A stretch of DNA of 64,000 bases, taken from contig NZ_CP017942.1 of the NCBI RefSeq assembly GCF_002764115.1, positions 469,426-533,425 of the forward strand, given 5' to 3'. Of the stretch, positions 1 through 8,848 are shown piece after piece; within the stretch, counting starts at the first letter, position 1, and each line of letters begins with the position of its first letter. This DNA is from Phyllobacterium zundukense. Lineage in GTDB: Bacteria > Pseudomonadota > Alphaproteobacteria > Rhizobiales > Rhizobiaceae. Both the position numbers and the translations under genes were made by a program. The notes under the pieces are model-generated. The model was not told the DNA's origin and searched no databases. It saw nothing but the letters and a program-made list of their open reading frames with translations.

Positions 1-128
1 ATTGGCTATCAACAAGCCACCGGCCGGCTGATTGAGGTCCGGCTCGAAGTCGTCATCCGAGTTTTTCGTTCAGTTTATGGGTCCTGACCCTAGCTACCAC
101 GCCAAGGATATGTTGCTGGACTGGCCAA

Positions 129-362
129 ATGACGACGCCTAGCCTCGCTGGGTATGAAGCTCGCACGGGTGTCGCATTAATGACCAAACCTGACAGTCCG
201 GATTTTGTGGCGCAGGAAACGCTGCGCTTGATCGGCGACGCACCGCCGAACTGGGTTCCCGATTTTGATGGGATTGATCACAACGTCACGATTGTTGGTG
301 GCGGGCAGACAGGGGCAACTTTTGCCTTCGCACTGAGGCGCGCGGGTATTGCCAGCTCGTGA
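129..362 (+). pseudogene. FAD/NAD(P)-binding oxidoreductase, N-terminal fragment
   Basis: About 77 codons ending in a Rossmann dinucleotide-binding start, NVTIVGGGQTGATFAFALRR, which has the GxGxxG pattern of FAD- or NAD(P)-binding oxidoreductases. The frame stops right after the first beta-alpha-beta unit, so the catalytic part is missing and no continuation of the family is visible in any frame downstream. I read it as a truncated remnant; the exact oxidoreductase family cannot be told. Confidence 0.5.
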
Positions 363-613
363 GACGCGCGGGCGATAGTCAGTGAAGTTTGGACATTGCG
401 CCAGATTTGCCGAAGACGCCGGAGCCGCGACGCTCACGGGAAGCGCGCTTGGCCTTGCCACGGTCGGGATCACCCAGGAGCTCGCCAAGGCAAGATCAGG
501 AAATTTTATTCCACACTCAGAAAATTTTGCGACAGAACCAAGTAAAGGCCACGCCATTGTTGGCGTAGCCCTTCATGATGCCATTAAGCGGCCGATTCAG
601 CGGCTACGGATTA

Positions 614-1050
614 CTACACTTCAAATGTTCCGGTCAGAGTCGCCTCCGCAAGCATGTGTTTGCGGGCTGCCTCCCACATCAACTTGGATAGGCTTGAGAC
701 ACGAAGAGCGGCCAAACGAAAGTGGTAATGGTGAACGCCGTGACCCTTTGGGCGGTTGGGGCCCATCCTAACGCGCATTGCCAAAGTCGTTTTCTGAAAA
801 ACGCGGTGCCGGGCCTGGAATAGTATCGGCACTTTCGGGTAATCCATCCCAGGTCGGCCGAATGTTGAATATCCCGCAATGTCGAAAGAGCCCGCTTGGC
901 GCGTCACGGTCTTCAACAACCAGCACCAAACTTCGTATCGCATCAGGGACACCGTTCCACTTCAATGGTGGAAACAGGTTGTCATGGGTTCGGATTTTGG
1001 GGAATCTGATCGCCATCCGCAAATGCTGGACTCAGTAGCGTCAGGGCCAT
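614..1050 (-). pseudogene. PEBP family protein (YbhB/YbcL, Raf-kinase-inhibitor-like), frameshifted
   Basis: Read across frames on the minus strand this gives a nearly whole phosphatidylethanolamine-binding-like protein. It starts MALTLLSPAFADGDQIP at 1050 behind an AAGGA-type ribosome site, continues with THDNLFPPLKWNGVP and SLVLVVEDRDAP (the family's ligand-pocket D-x-D-A-P region), then PKGHGVHHYHFRLAAL, and ends AEATLTGTFEV. The frame changes near 1010 (a run of four C where three are expected) and again near 770, so no continuous product is made as written. Family function in bacteria is poorly defined. The identification is firm; whether the indels are real or base-call errors is not known. 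Confidence 0.65.
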
Positions 1051-1460
1051 TGGGAATTCCTTCAAGGTGTTCTGATTGATAATTGCACGCGTGCGGCCTC
1101 CTTTTAGCGAAGACCGTGCCCGGTTGGACTTGTTCTACCGGTACTGTCCCAACATGCGAGGAACGAAATTGTTCCAAGAAAATGACGGCAAAGGAACCAT
1201 CGAGGGTGCCGTTACGCCTTATGATAGCCGAAAATTGGCACCTACGTCTTTTTTGACCTAATCGTTCTCGAACCGCGGCGTGACACACTCTGCTGAACAA
1301 TCAGTCACTGATTTCGCGCTTATGTAACAGTGTTTCTGCATTCGTGATCGGTTCTTGCCGAAGCGACGGCATTCCTCGTTTCCAGAGAGCACACGCTGTT
1401 ATATGACGATTTGATGACGATTATGTAACGACCATCGTCGCCAACGGCGGGAGACAGCTA
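1051..1460. other. Intergenic, no gene recognised
   Basis: About 410 bases between the PEBP remnant and the phosphoglycerol transferase gene. Short open frames exist but none has a plausible ribosome site or a recognisable motif. The last ~150 bases probably hold the promoter of the downstream gene, but I could not assign -35 and -10 boxes. Confidence 0.4.
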
Positions 1461-3386
1461 TTGGCCGAGAGAGTCCGGCAGATTGAGCCTGAAACGGATG
1501 GCATTGAGCGGCCGGAGAAAGTGTCCGTCCTGTCGCATGCGCTCACAGGTTCATTGCGCATCGCCGACTATCTTATCGCGACGTGCGTGCTGTCAACTAT
1601 CCTGGTCTTCTTAATTGAAATCATCGCGCGCGGTTCTTTTGTGGACACAATTCTGTTCTTTGAGCAGACAAATCGCCCGGCATGGACGACCGTTGGCATC
1701 TATGCGTGCATAGTAATCGGTCTTGATGCGGTTTTGGGACGCTCGCACCACGGGCTGCTGTTGATCGCGCCCCTTGCTTTGCTGTTTGCATGGATCGGTC
1801 GGCAGAAAGCGCTCTATCTTGGCGACCCGATTTATCCTTCTGATTTTCTTTATTCGCGTCAACTCGTTGACCTGTTTCCCCTTCTTGCGCGCGAGCGGCC
1901 TTGGACGGCAATGGGTATCGTCGTCGCTGCGGTCATCGCCCTGGTTCTGCTTGTCTTCCTCTGGCATCTCTTGCGCCGACGCGCATTGCCTCTGAACTTA
2001 AAAGCAAGGCTTTGGCGACTTGGGATAACCATCCCCTTGCTGGCGGTTTTTGTTTCGGCGATGGACCATTCCACGTTTTCCTGGACTAGGGACCGTCTGC
2101 GGGTGCTGCCCATCATGTGGGACCAGAAAGAGAACTATGCCTACAACGGCTTTACTATGGCCTTCGCCCTCAACGTTCCAATGGCTAATGTAACGGCCCC
2201 AGAAGGCTATTCGGCACAAGCGATCGAGGCGATTGCGGCACCGTCATCTACCGCTTTCACCGCCTCGGAAAAGCCCGACATCATCATGGTGATGAGCGAA
2301 TCGTTCTGGGACCCGACCCGGTTGCCCGGAGTGGATTTCAATCGGGATCCCATTCCTGCCGTCCGCGCCAATCAGACGGGCGCAATCTTTTCGCCGGAAT
2401 TCGGCGGCATGACGGCCAATGTGGAATTCGAGGCGCTTACCGGCTTCTCCAATGCATTCCTGCCCTATGGCAGCATTCCATACCAGCAATATGTGCGACA
2501 GCCATTGCCCTCCCTGGCGACATTCTTGAAGAGCGCGGGCTATGTGACCAAGGCGATCCATCCCTTTCGCCAATGGTTCTGGAATCGCCGCAACGTTTAT
2601 GAAGCCTTCGGTTTCGACACCTTCATGTCCGAGGGAAATCTGCCAAAGCTTGCCGAGCGCGGCCCGCTTGTGTCCGATCAGGCCCTGACCGAAGAGATCA
2701 TCAGGCAAGCCGACGAGATGCAACAACCGTTGTTCTTCTTCGCCGTCACGTTGCAAGGCCATGGTCCTTACGAACCGCACCGGTACAAGGATCCGTCGAT
2801 CGACGTGACGACACAAGCCGGCGAAGCCGCACGTGCGACAATTCGTACGTTTGCCGAAGGTGTATCGGATGCCGATAGCAGCCTCAGGTATTTGATGAAT
2901 TGGGCCAACAAACGCGAGCGTCCCACAATCCTCGTTTTCTTTGGCGATCATCTGCCTCCGCTCGGACAGGCTTACGTAGCAACCGGCTATATGAGAGAGC
3001 GGATCGCCGATCGGCGGGCACCATTTTCCGACATGCTGAAACAGCATGAGACGCCTCTGGTCATCTGGTCAAACCGCACCGGAACGGTTTTTGGCGTCGG
3101 CACCGTTAGCCCCGTATTCCTTCCGTTGCATGTGCTCGAACTTGCCGGCATCGGCCATCCCTATTATACGGGTTTTCTCGGTTCGGTCCGCGACCATTAC
3201 AAAGTCATCGACCGGCACATTCTGTGGTCTTCCGACGACGAGGCTAAGGAAAATTGGGCGGGGAACCCGCATATAAACCCGTGGATCGCAAATTTTCGCC
3301 TGCTGCAATATGACATGATGTTCGGCGCACAGCACGGTACGAATAGGTTCTTCCCCGAAATGAATGCACATCAACCAGCGATGTGA
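1461..3386 (+). CDS. LTA synthase family membrane phosphoglycerol transferase
   Basis: A 641-residue membrane enzyme of the alkaline-phosphatase/sulfatase superfamily. Five hydrophobic segments lie in roughly residues 30-200, followed by a periplasmic catalytic domain (about 270-610). Active-site blocks of the LtaS/OpgB type are visible: IIMVMSESFWDP (metal-binding Glu), GGMTANVEFEAL (candidate nucleophile Thr), and LVFFGDHLPPLG (Asp-His metal ligands). Family members move sn-1-phosphoglycerol from phosphatidylglycerol to a glycan; in rhizobia the likely acceptor is periplasmic cyclic glucan (OpgB/CgmB-like role), which is inference. The start is TTG at 1461 behind CGGGAGA; no in-frame ATG gives the complete first helix. 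It stands alone on its strand. Confidence 0.85.
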   Translation: MAERVRQIEPETDGIERPEKVSVLSHALTGSLRIADYLIATCVLSTILVFLIEIIARGSFVDTILFFEQTNRPAWTTVGIYACIVIGLDAVLGRSHHGLLLIAPLALLFAWIGRQKALYLGDPIYPSDFLYSRQLVDLFPLLARERPWTAMGIVVAAVIALVLLVFLWHLLRRRALPLNLKARLWRLGITIPLLAVFVSAMDHSTFSWTRDRLRVLPIMWDQKENYAYNGFTMAFALNVPMANVTAPEGYSAQAIEAIAAPSSTAFTASEKPDIIMVMSESFWDPTRLPGVDFNRDPIPAVRANQTGAIFSPEFGGMTANVEFEALTGFSNAFLPYGSIPYQQYVRQPLPSLATFLKSAGYVTKAIHPFRQWFWNRRNVYEAFGFDTFMSEGNLPKLAERGPLVSDQALTEEIIRQADEMQQPLFFFAVTLQGHGPYEPHRYKDPSIDVTTQAGEAARATIRTFAEGVSDADSSLRYLMNWANKRERPTILVFFGDHLPPLGQAYVATGYMRERIADRRAPFSDMLKQHETPLVIWSNRTGTVFGVGTVSPVFLPLHVLELAGIGHPYYTGFLGSVRDHYKVIDRHILWSSDDEAKENWAGNPHINPWIANFRLLQYDMMFGAQHGTNRFFPEMNAHQPAM

Positions 3387-3853
3387 GATGGCGCTCGGAC
3401 GCTCAATGCGTATTGAGTTACATGAGAGCTGCCACGGTGGAGTGGCTATCCGCTCGTCTATACGTATTCAACGGCACGGTGGTTGCCCACCAATGAGCGG
3501 TTGGGTTCCGGTGTGTTGCTGGCAGTACGCGTTAGCGATGTGACAGCCCCTGTTTGATTCCTCTAATGAATTTTAACCATCCCGCGATTTATTGATGCTC
3601 TTCGACGGCTGATGCAAATTTGCTGTAGGGAAAACCAGAACAGATCTTGGAGCTCAGAGCTCGCGAACAAGATCTGGACCAATCCGCGGATCACCGCACC
3701 GACTAGCGGTCGCTCGAAATGCCGCAATCAAAGGCCCCACCGAAGAGCGTACTTGATCACACGTTCACGCAAAAGACTTCTTAACAACGGGCGGCAACCA
3801 CAGAAGAACAATTATTTTCGGAACATCTTCATCGCAACTCCATTTGAGCGAAC
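3387..3853. other. Intergenic, no gene recognised
   Basis: About 470 bases separating two envelope genes. One 81-codon frame runs into the next start but is rich in Arg/Asn with no domain and looks like chance. A GGAAC-N18-TT match sits at 3820-3844, but it is only ~10 bases before the next start codon, too close to be a convincing promoter. Confidence 0.35.
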
Positions 3854-4831
3854 ATGAAAACATTTGTTGGAATGTCAACGTTCTTTCTGATCGTTTCCGT
3901 TATCGTCGCTGAAGCCGCAGACGTCAAACCCGACGCGATCAATTCTGCATCCCTGTCCACAATCCCGGCGGAGCGCGCTTCCAAACCATCAGCGGATCCC
4001 GATCCTGCGATCGTCCGCCTTCAGGTTCTCCTCGACCGCGCGGGTACATCGCCGGGCGTGATCGACGGCATTTATGGAAAGAACGTTATCAAGGCGGTGG
4101 CCAGTTTCGAAAAGATGACGGGGATGCCCCCGGACGGCGCAATCGACCCCGAGGTAATCAGCAGGCTGGAGACGGGTGGCTCGATTATCGGCACCTACAC
4201 GGTCACGGCCGACGACGCGAAAGGCCTCGTGGACCATATTCCCGCAGACTACGGCGAAAAGGCGAAGATGCCCAGCTTGGGTTACACCAGCGTCGCCGAA
4301 AAGCTTTCAGAGCGTTTCCACATGCATATCGACCTGCTGACTGCGCTTAATCCAGGTTCGGATTTCGTCCCTGGGGAGACAGTCCAGGTAGCGATGCCGG
4401 GTCCCCCGCGCCAAGGAAAGGTGGCCCGCATCGAAGCCGACAAGACGGCTGGGCTAGTCACGGCTTACGATAATCGTGATGTCATTCTAGCGGCGTATCC
4501 CGCGACGGTTGGCAGCGAGGACAATCCTTCTCCAGGGGGTACGCACAAGGTGAAGGGCGTCGCGCGGATGCCCGTCTTTAGGTACAACCCAAAGGTCAAC
4601 TTTAAGCAAGGGAAGAACGACAAGGTCCTCACCATCCCCAAGGGCCCCAATGGGCCGGTCGGAAGTGTCTGGATCGATCTAACCGAGCCAACCTACGGCA
4701 TTCATGGAACGCCTGATCCCGAGCTTATCAACAAAGTCGGGTCGCATGGCTGCGTTCGTCTGACGAACTGGGACGCCGAGGAGCTAGCTGGAATGGTGAA
4801 GCCGGGCGTCGTTGTCCGGTTCATCGACTAA
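3854..4831 (+). CDS. L,D-transpeptidase (YkuD) with peptidoglycan-binding domain
   Basis: A 325-residue exported protein. A signal peptide occupies residues 1-22 (cleavage near AEA-AD). Residues ~53-107 form a peptidoglycan-binding helical repeat (QVLLDRAGTSPGVIDGIYGK), ~114-184 look LysM-like, and ~193-325 are the YkuD catalytic domain with the hallmark IHGT and SHGCVRLTNWD; the Cys is the nucleophile. Such enzymes make 3-3 cross-links in peptidoglycan or attach proteins to it, acting in the periplasm; rhizobia usually carry many paralogues. The start at 3854 gives a proper signal peptide. The gene seems monocistronic and is followed by a 42-bp palindromic repeat. Confidence 0.88.
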   Translation: MKTFVGMSTFFLIVSVIVAEAADVKPDAINSASLSTIPAERASKPSADPDPAIVRLQVLLDRAGTSPGVIDGIYGKNVIKAVASFEKMTGMPPDGAIDPEVISRLETGGSIIGTYTVTADDAKGLVDHIPADYGEKAKMPSLGYTSVAEKLSERFHMHIDLLTALNPGSDFVPGETVQVAMPGPPRQGKVARIEADKTAGLVTAYDNRDVILAAYPATVGSEDNPSPGGTHKVKGVARMPVFRYNPKVNFKQGKNDKVLTIPKGPNGPVGSVWIDLTEPTYGIHGTPDPELINKVGSHGCVRLTNWDAEELAGMVKPGVVVRFID

Positions 4832-4857
4832 AGGTATCGGCCGCCGTGTTCCGATCG

Positions 4858-4899
4858 AGTTCCACACAAGCCATTATGCAACTTTGGAGGCACATAATG
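4858..4899. repeat. 42-bp palindromic repeat, copy A
   Basis: Almost identical to 7353-7394 and in the same orientation. Both start AGTTCCA, then vary over a few bases, and end with the same 28-base core that opens with CATTATG and closes with its inverse CATAATG around GCAACTTTGGAGG. It could fold as a short hairpin. This copy lies 27 bases after the L,D-transpeptidase stop. It may be a REP-like element or the footprint of a small mobile element. Confidence 0.75.
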
Positions 4900-5047
4900 G
4901 CCTGCTGCCGGTGACGTAGATCGAAGATTTCAGCGTATCCTCCATCCCAATCTTTCTACCTGGGTCAGCAGCCGCAAAATCCCCCCGACTGCACACTTCT
5001 CGTCTGATATCAAGTATCGCAAAATCGGCTGTTTGGGCTACTTTTGA

Positions 5048-5281
5048 CTACGACGATTGGACCATAGCAACGATAATCTCGCTATTCGGGCGGTCCTTGG
5101 GTTTGATCGACGATCGGCCTTCGTTCATGAGTTCTTCGACAAACTTGTCGAATTCAGTATCGGAATCAACGACCGGCTTGATCAGTTCCGTCATGGCCTC
5201 AAAGTTCAATCGATTTGGCCCAGTGACGATCTCGCCATTCGTGTAGCTCGTAAGGGTAACGTCGGGCAGGTGTAGATTAAT
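5048..5281 (-). CDS. Possible small protein with ATT start, or gene remnant
   Basis: A minus-strand frame of ~77 codons with protein-like composition: it contains LPDVTLTSYTNGEIVTG and two amphipathic stretches, FEAMTELIKPVV and FDKFVEELMNEG, and ends VAMVQSS. There is no in-frame ATG, GTG or TTG upstream of the conserved-looking part; an ATT codon at 5281 sits 7 bases after AAGGGGAGA, the best ribosome site nearby. The frame stays open ~70 bases further upstream. It may be a true small gene with a rare start, or a piece of a longer one. I do not recognise a family. Confidence 0.25.
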   Translation of the reverse strand: MNLHLPDVTLTSYTNGEIVTGPNRLNFEAMTELIKPVVDSDTEFDKFVEELMNEGRSSIKPKDRPNSEIIVAMVQSS

Positions 5282-5733
5282 GGCATTTCTCCCCTTGGAG
5301 ATCGTTGACTCAATTGCCTCGCCATACCGCGGGATAAAGACGACGATGTGTCAATTTTAACTCAGAGGCCATACTGGGTTGCTTGAATGATAGATTCTAA
5401 TTGATCATGGTTCGCTTTCTGCCACGGCCCGCACCCTCCCTTCTTTGGAACCTTTTTTGCTGAGATGCATTTTCGAACTGCCGGGATGCGTGAGCGAGTT
5501 CACAAACCATCCCGACAGGGCCCAGCATCATCTACGTCTTGGTAAGTGATCTGGGCCTACGGCTGTTGGCTAACTTTAGGCCCGCTTTTCGAAACTCGTG
5601 TGGATGGGACTCGCTCATGATTTCTCGCCTACTCTTTGTGGTCTTTCTCGCGCTAACGGCAGCGGCCCGGTGCTGTTGATGTTCCGATGGCCGCATGCCA
5701 ATGCTGATGAGGACTTCCCGTGCAATTGGCAGG

Positions 5734-6522
5734 TTAGACGATGGGACAGCTTTCGTCTTTCGCCCAGTCAGCAAAACTCAGATAGTACACCCGAACGCCG
5801 GGATAGCCCGCCCTTACAGCCGCCACGGCCGCCAAAGCGGCCCGCCCGCCACCATCGCAGTGCGTGACGATATGATCGCCGGGCTGAAAACCAGTATGGT
5901 CGATAAGACGGTGCAAGGTCGCGGCTGCCTTCAGTCGCTTGCCATCAAGCAGCTCGGAATGAGAAAGCAGCAGAGCACCGGGCAAGTGACCGCCGCGCGC
6001 GTTGTTTTTCAGGTCCAGGCCGTCAAACTCCGCCTGGGTACGCGCATCGAAAATGACGGCCCCATTGCCAATCTCGTCCCTAAGGGCCTCACGCTCGATA
6101 AGACCGACTTTGCCAGTACCCGGTTTCGCGATAAACGGATTCTGTGTTCCGGATTGGGTTGCAACGTTGGTGATCCTGCTGCCTTTCACGGCATCCCAGC
6201 CGCCATTCAGCACATAGGTGGTTGCTCCGAAATATTGCAGAATGAACCATACGCGAGCCGCTTCGGTCAGCCGCCCGTCGTCAAACACGATTGCGGACGA
6301 CTTTGCCTTTACTCCAAGATCTCTGATTTGTTGCTGCCAAAAACCGACGTCTGCGAACGACGTTTCGCTGTTCTTAGCCGCATCAACCCATAGCTCGACC
6401 GGGACACGAACAGCCCCCTCTGCGTGATCGGCATCGAACGCCGATTTGTCCCTCACATCGAGCAGCAGGATGTTGGACAGACCACTGACATCTTTGATTT
6501 CGATTACGGGATCCTGCGGCAT
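5734..6522 (-). CDS. Sulfurtransferase with two rhodanese domains
   Basis: About 262 residues with a tandem rhodanese fold. The N-terminal, structural domain (~residues 8-120) has LLLDVRDKSAFDADHAEGAV. The C-terminal domain (~135-262) carries VIFDARTQAEFDG and the active-site loop THCDGGGRAALAA, whose Cys would carry the persulfide. Family members transfer sulfane sulfur from thiosulfate or 3-mercaptopyruvate to thiol acceptors such as cyanide or thioredoxin. The loop CDGGGR differs from both CRxGxR and CG-rich classical types, so the donor is not predictable. I prefer the ATG at 6522, 9 bases after GAGGAG, over the GTG 24 bases upstream. No signal peptide is seen, so it is probably cytoplasmic. 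Confidence 0.85.
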   Translation of the reverse strand: MPQDPVIEIKDVSGLSNILLLDVRDKSAFDADHAEGAVRVPVELWVDAAKNSETSFADVGFWQQQIRDLGVKAKSSAIVFDDGRLTEAARVWFILQYFGATTYVLNGGWDAVKGSRITNVATQSGTQNPFIAKPGTGKVGLIEREALRDEIGNGAVIFDARTQAEFDGLDLKNNARGGHLPGALLLSHSELLDGKRLKAAATLHRLIDHTGFQPGDHIVTHCDGGGRAALAAVAAVRAGYPGVRVYYLSFADWAKDESCPIV

Positions 6523-6877
6523 TGGTCTGGACTCCTCTGGGCACACGCTGTCATCAAAGTCGGTGTTCTATCGCACGGGAGCAAGGGCAATGATGCGAAA
6601 ATAATTCTGTCGTTTGACCAACGGGGGAGTGCCATGCATGCAAATTAACTCACGGAAGGCACGGAGGTAATTTCGCCAGCATCGGTGGCTCCGAAAAATT
6701 AGAGTGCTATACACTCCTGACAATCAGGATCAGCCGTTTGCAGCTCCGCAATAGAAGCGTTCAATGTGCGCCGTGTGCGCTGGCCTCCGGCGTCGAAAAC
6801 AATCTTTCTAAGATTGGCCTCGAAGGGCTTCCAATGGAATCGTGAGCCTGACGCGAAAGTTGGCTCGGATGTACGGT

Positions 6878-7339
6878 TCAGCTCGGAAACCGGTCCGGAG
6901 TGAAGCCCGTCGTCAATGGATCCGTGTCGCCATTGATGAGGCTGGCGACCAATCTACTTGTAATGGCAGCCAAGGTCAGTCCCAGATGGCCGTGGCCAAA
7001 GGCGAAGATCACATTTTTGCTGTTGCGGCTCCGCCCAATGACCGGCCGCGAATCCGGCAGTGACGGCCTGAAACCCAACCACTTGGCTGAGGCGTGGTCC
7101 AGTTTCGGGAAATACTGGCGTACGCCGCGATCCAGAAGCTCAAACTGGCAAGGATTAGGGCCAGCACTGGTTCCGCCGAGTTCGACAGTGCCAGCCACCC
7201 GAAGCCTGCCGGTCATGGGCGTCATATAAAATCCGAGATGGACGGGACACACCGGACGCTGCAGCAGCGGAGTTTCAGTCTGGAATTCCACATGGTAACC
7301 ACGTTCGGTTTCGAGTGGGATCCTGTCCCCCGCCTGCAG
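6878..7339 (-). pseudogene. D-amino-acid dehydrogenase-like (DadA) C-terminal fragment
   Basis: The frame encodes the last third of a DadA-type FAD oxidoreductase: GDRIPLETERGYHVEFQTE (substrate domain), FRPSLPDSRPVIGRS and NVIFAFGHGHLGLTLAAIT, the usual C-terminal FAD-binding strand and helix. The N-terminal two thirds, including the GxGxxG FAD motif, are absent: a TAA lies just upstream of the first conserved residue at 7339 and the 42-bp palindromic repeat begins 13 bases further on. The gene was evidently cut at or near that repeat. No function is expected. Confidence 0.75.
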
Positions 7340-7352
7340 TTAAATGGCGTTC

Positions 7353-7394
7353 AGTTCCATACGACGCATTATGCAACTTTGGAGGCACATAATG
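7353..7394. repeat. 42-bp palindromic repeat, copy B
   Basis: Second copy of the element at 4858-4899, same orientation, differing at only a few positions outside the 28-base palindromic core (7367-7394). It lies 13 bases from the point where the DadA-like gene is broken, so the two copies flank a ~2.5-kb segment that holds the rhodanese gene and the DadA remnant. Confidence 0.75.
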
Positions 7395-7472
7395 CGAACG
7401 TTGTTGTCCCTGCGATCTCTGCGCTATGAACCGCCTTCCCAAACTTGATCGCCGCAGCGAGTATCAGAATAT

Positions 7473-7595
7473 ATGGCCAATACAGCGTCCCAAATCTGTC
7501 GATGTTGCAGGTCACAGTATGCTAGTCGTTATTATCTTAAGGTGACACTTTCGGCGGCCTTGCTCTATCTGATCTATTACAAGGAGCAGATGTAA
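7473..7595 (+). CDS. Possible 40-aa peptide
   Basis: A short frame with three Cys near the start (CRCC) and a hydrophobic segment LSAALLYLIYY near the end. The ribosome site is weak and nothing similar comes to mind. It is the only plausible content I see in the ~560 bases between the palindromic repeat and the next gene; chance is equally likely. Confidence 0.2.
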   Translation: MANTASQICRCCRSQYASRYYLKVTLSAALLYLIYYKEQM

Positions 7596-7951
7596 CGCCG
7601 TCCCTCTAACTTTAAAAATAGAGGCGACGGCATTTCCATTCCGCACTGCGTATCCGTTATCGATCGTTGATTCGGCACTGCTCAACCGTGGTCTTCAATG
7701 TTCCCTCAGGAACAGATGCGCTCTGAGCGAGTTGTGAAATCGATATCAATCAAGATTGCGCATGCCATGACGACTCTTCCAGCTGATCTTCTTTTAAGCG
7801 ATCTTGCTATTTATCCATTAGCGGTCATTGCAGTTAATCGTGATCGTTTGGCTATTTTTCATAGTGCGCCACCAGATGCAAAGACGCGCGGTTCTAACTT
7901 CTCGTGCCGAGCGTTCTTATGTGCGGACATAGAGTGACGCGGGAGGAAAAA

Positions 7952-8122
7952 ATGACTTTCGAAGAGCCGCGGCTCAGCACCGTCGGCATTGAACCCAAGG
8001 ATGGCAAATGGTTCGTAACGGTTCATGAGAGCGGACTAGTTACGAAGCGTCCATTTGGTACGGAGACCGCCGCGAAAGAGTTTGCCAAGCAGGAAGAAAA
8101 GCGTCTGGGTATTAGGACATAA
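7952..8122 (+). CDS. Small conserved-looking hypothetical protein (56 aa)
   Basis: Begins MTFEEPRLSTVGIEPKDGKW at an ATG placed behind a strong GGGAGGAAAAA ribosome site, which decides the start over an in-frame upstream ATG. The body reads as a small beta-rich fold (WFVTVHESGLVTKRPFG) followed by a helix (AAKEFAKQEEKRLGI). No signal peptide or catalytic motif. The style matches the many short soluble proteins of rhizobial stress regulons, but the function is unknown. Confidence 0.6.
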   Translation: MTFEEPRLSTVGIEPKDGKWFVTVHESGLVTKRPFGTETAAKEFAKQEEKRLGIRT

Positions 8123-8152
8123 GTTTCAGCCAGGCCTGCTTCTTTCCAGATA

Positions 8153-8476
8153 TTACAAGGCAACGAGGATGCGCGCGGTTGCTGCAAAACACGTCACGTG
8201 ATGCGCAGCCTGAGATCGGGGCATATGGGCCGCCGACGATTTTGTTTCAATCTGGTGAAGTGCCAGAGATGAAGTGACTTTCCTCGCATCAATCAAACGT
8301 GTTTCGGTTCCCGGCACCTCATCCGGATTCGGTAGGGGTGTCTCATCCGGCAATTGATCTGGCGGTGGCTCCTTTACGGGAGGTATTTGGTTCGGGCCCG
8401 GAATCGGGTTGGGCGGTTCATGAGGCAACGGTATTGGCTTCGGTTCCGGTTCCGGACCAGGTATCGGATCACCCAT
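8153..8476 (-). CDS. Proline-rich small protein
   Basis: About 107 residues. The first ~60 are a proline/glutamate-rich tract (MGDPIPGPEPEPKPIPLPHE and onward, with PPxPxP periods) and the rest is an ordinary Ser/Ala-rich tail. The ATG at 8476 follows AAGGAGA at good spacing. No signal peptide is seen, so it is predicted soluble and largely disordered. Short PxP-repeat proteins of this kind occur in Rhizobiaceae with no assigned role. A GGAAC-N19-TT element lies just upstream and could place it under EcfG control. Confidence 0.6.
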   Translation of the reverse strand: MGDPIPGPEPEPKPIPLPHEPPNPIPGPNQIPPVKEPPPDQLPDETPLPNPDEVPGTETRLIDARKVTSSLALHQIETKSSAAHMPRSQAAHHVTCFAATARILVAL

Positions 8477-8503
8477 ATCAGTTTCTCCTTGTGATCGGGT
8501 CTT

Positions 8504-8529
8504 AACTAATAAGCGCCGAGGAATGTTCC
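8504..8529 (-). promoter_or_regulatory. Possible EcfG-type promoter of the proline-rich gene
   Basis: On the minus strand GGAAC (8529-8525) is followed after 17 bases by AGTT, close to the general-stress sigma consensus GGAAC-N16/17-CGTT. It lies ~30 bases before the start codon at 8476. One mismatch in the -10 makes chance possible. Confidence 0.4.
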
Positions 8530-8642
8530 GCTGGCTCACCAACTCAGTAGCGCACACTCCTTGCATACAACCAGAGATTGAGTATCATTTGGTGACAGAA
8601 TGATGGTGGAGACCGATCATAAGTAGCAGTCGAAACGCTTTC

Positions 8643-8837
8643 ATGGAGCGGCTCAAGGGCGTGATCGCCGAATATGAAGCCATCGCTTCAGCGCTTGAAT
8701 CCGGTCACGACAAAATCCATCGAACGTCGCGCTACGGCGAGAAGGAAGATATCTCGGCCCAGACTGCGGACCACTACCGGCGTTTGCTTTCCCATTATAG
8801 GGAAGTCGTGGCCCGCCACGAGGCGAAAAAGAAATAG
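8643..8837 (+). CDS. Small helical hypothetical protein (64 aa)
   Basis: A 64-residue, mostly alpha-helical, charged protein (VIAEYEAIASALESGHDKIH, then DHYRRLLSHYREVVARHEAK). No membrane segment or known motif. It is followed after 11 bases by the next gene, so the three small genes from here to 9375 may be one transcript. Function unknown. Confidence 0.5.
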   Translation: MERLKGVIAEYEAIASALESGHDKIHRTSRYGEKEDISAQTADHYRRLLSHYREVVARHEAKKK

Positions 8838-8848
8838 GGGGACCCGCA

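Noticed and set aside
2244..3047. 267-codon minus-strand frame opposite the phosphoglycerol transferase
   Set aside because: It lies entirely within a gene with clear catalytic motifs and has no ribosome site or domain of its own.
3820..3844. GGAAC-N18-TT before the L,D-transpeptidase
   Set aside because: The predicted transcription start would be within a few bases of the ATG, leaving no ribosome site; the loose motif is expected many times by chance.
4858..7394. A CRISPR or tandem-repeat array from the 42-bp repeats
   Set aside because: Only two copies 2.5 kb apart, with genes between them and no spacers.
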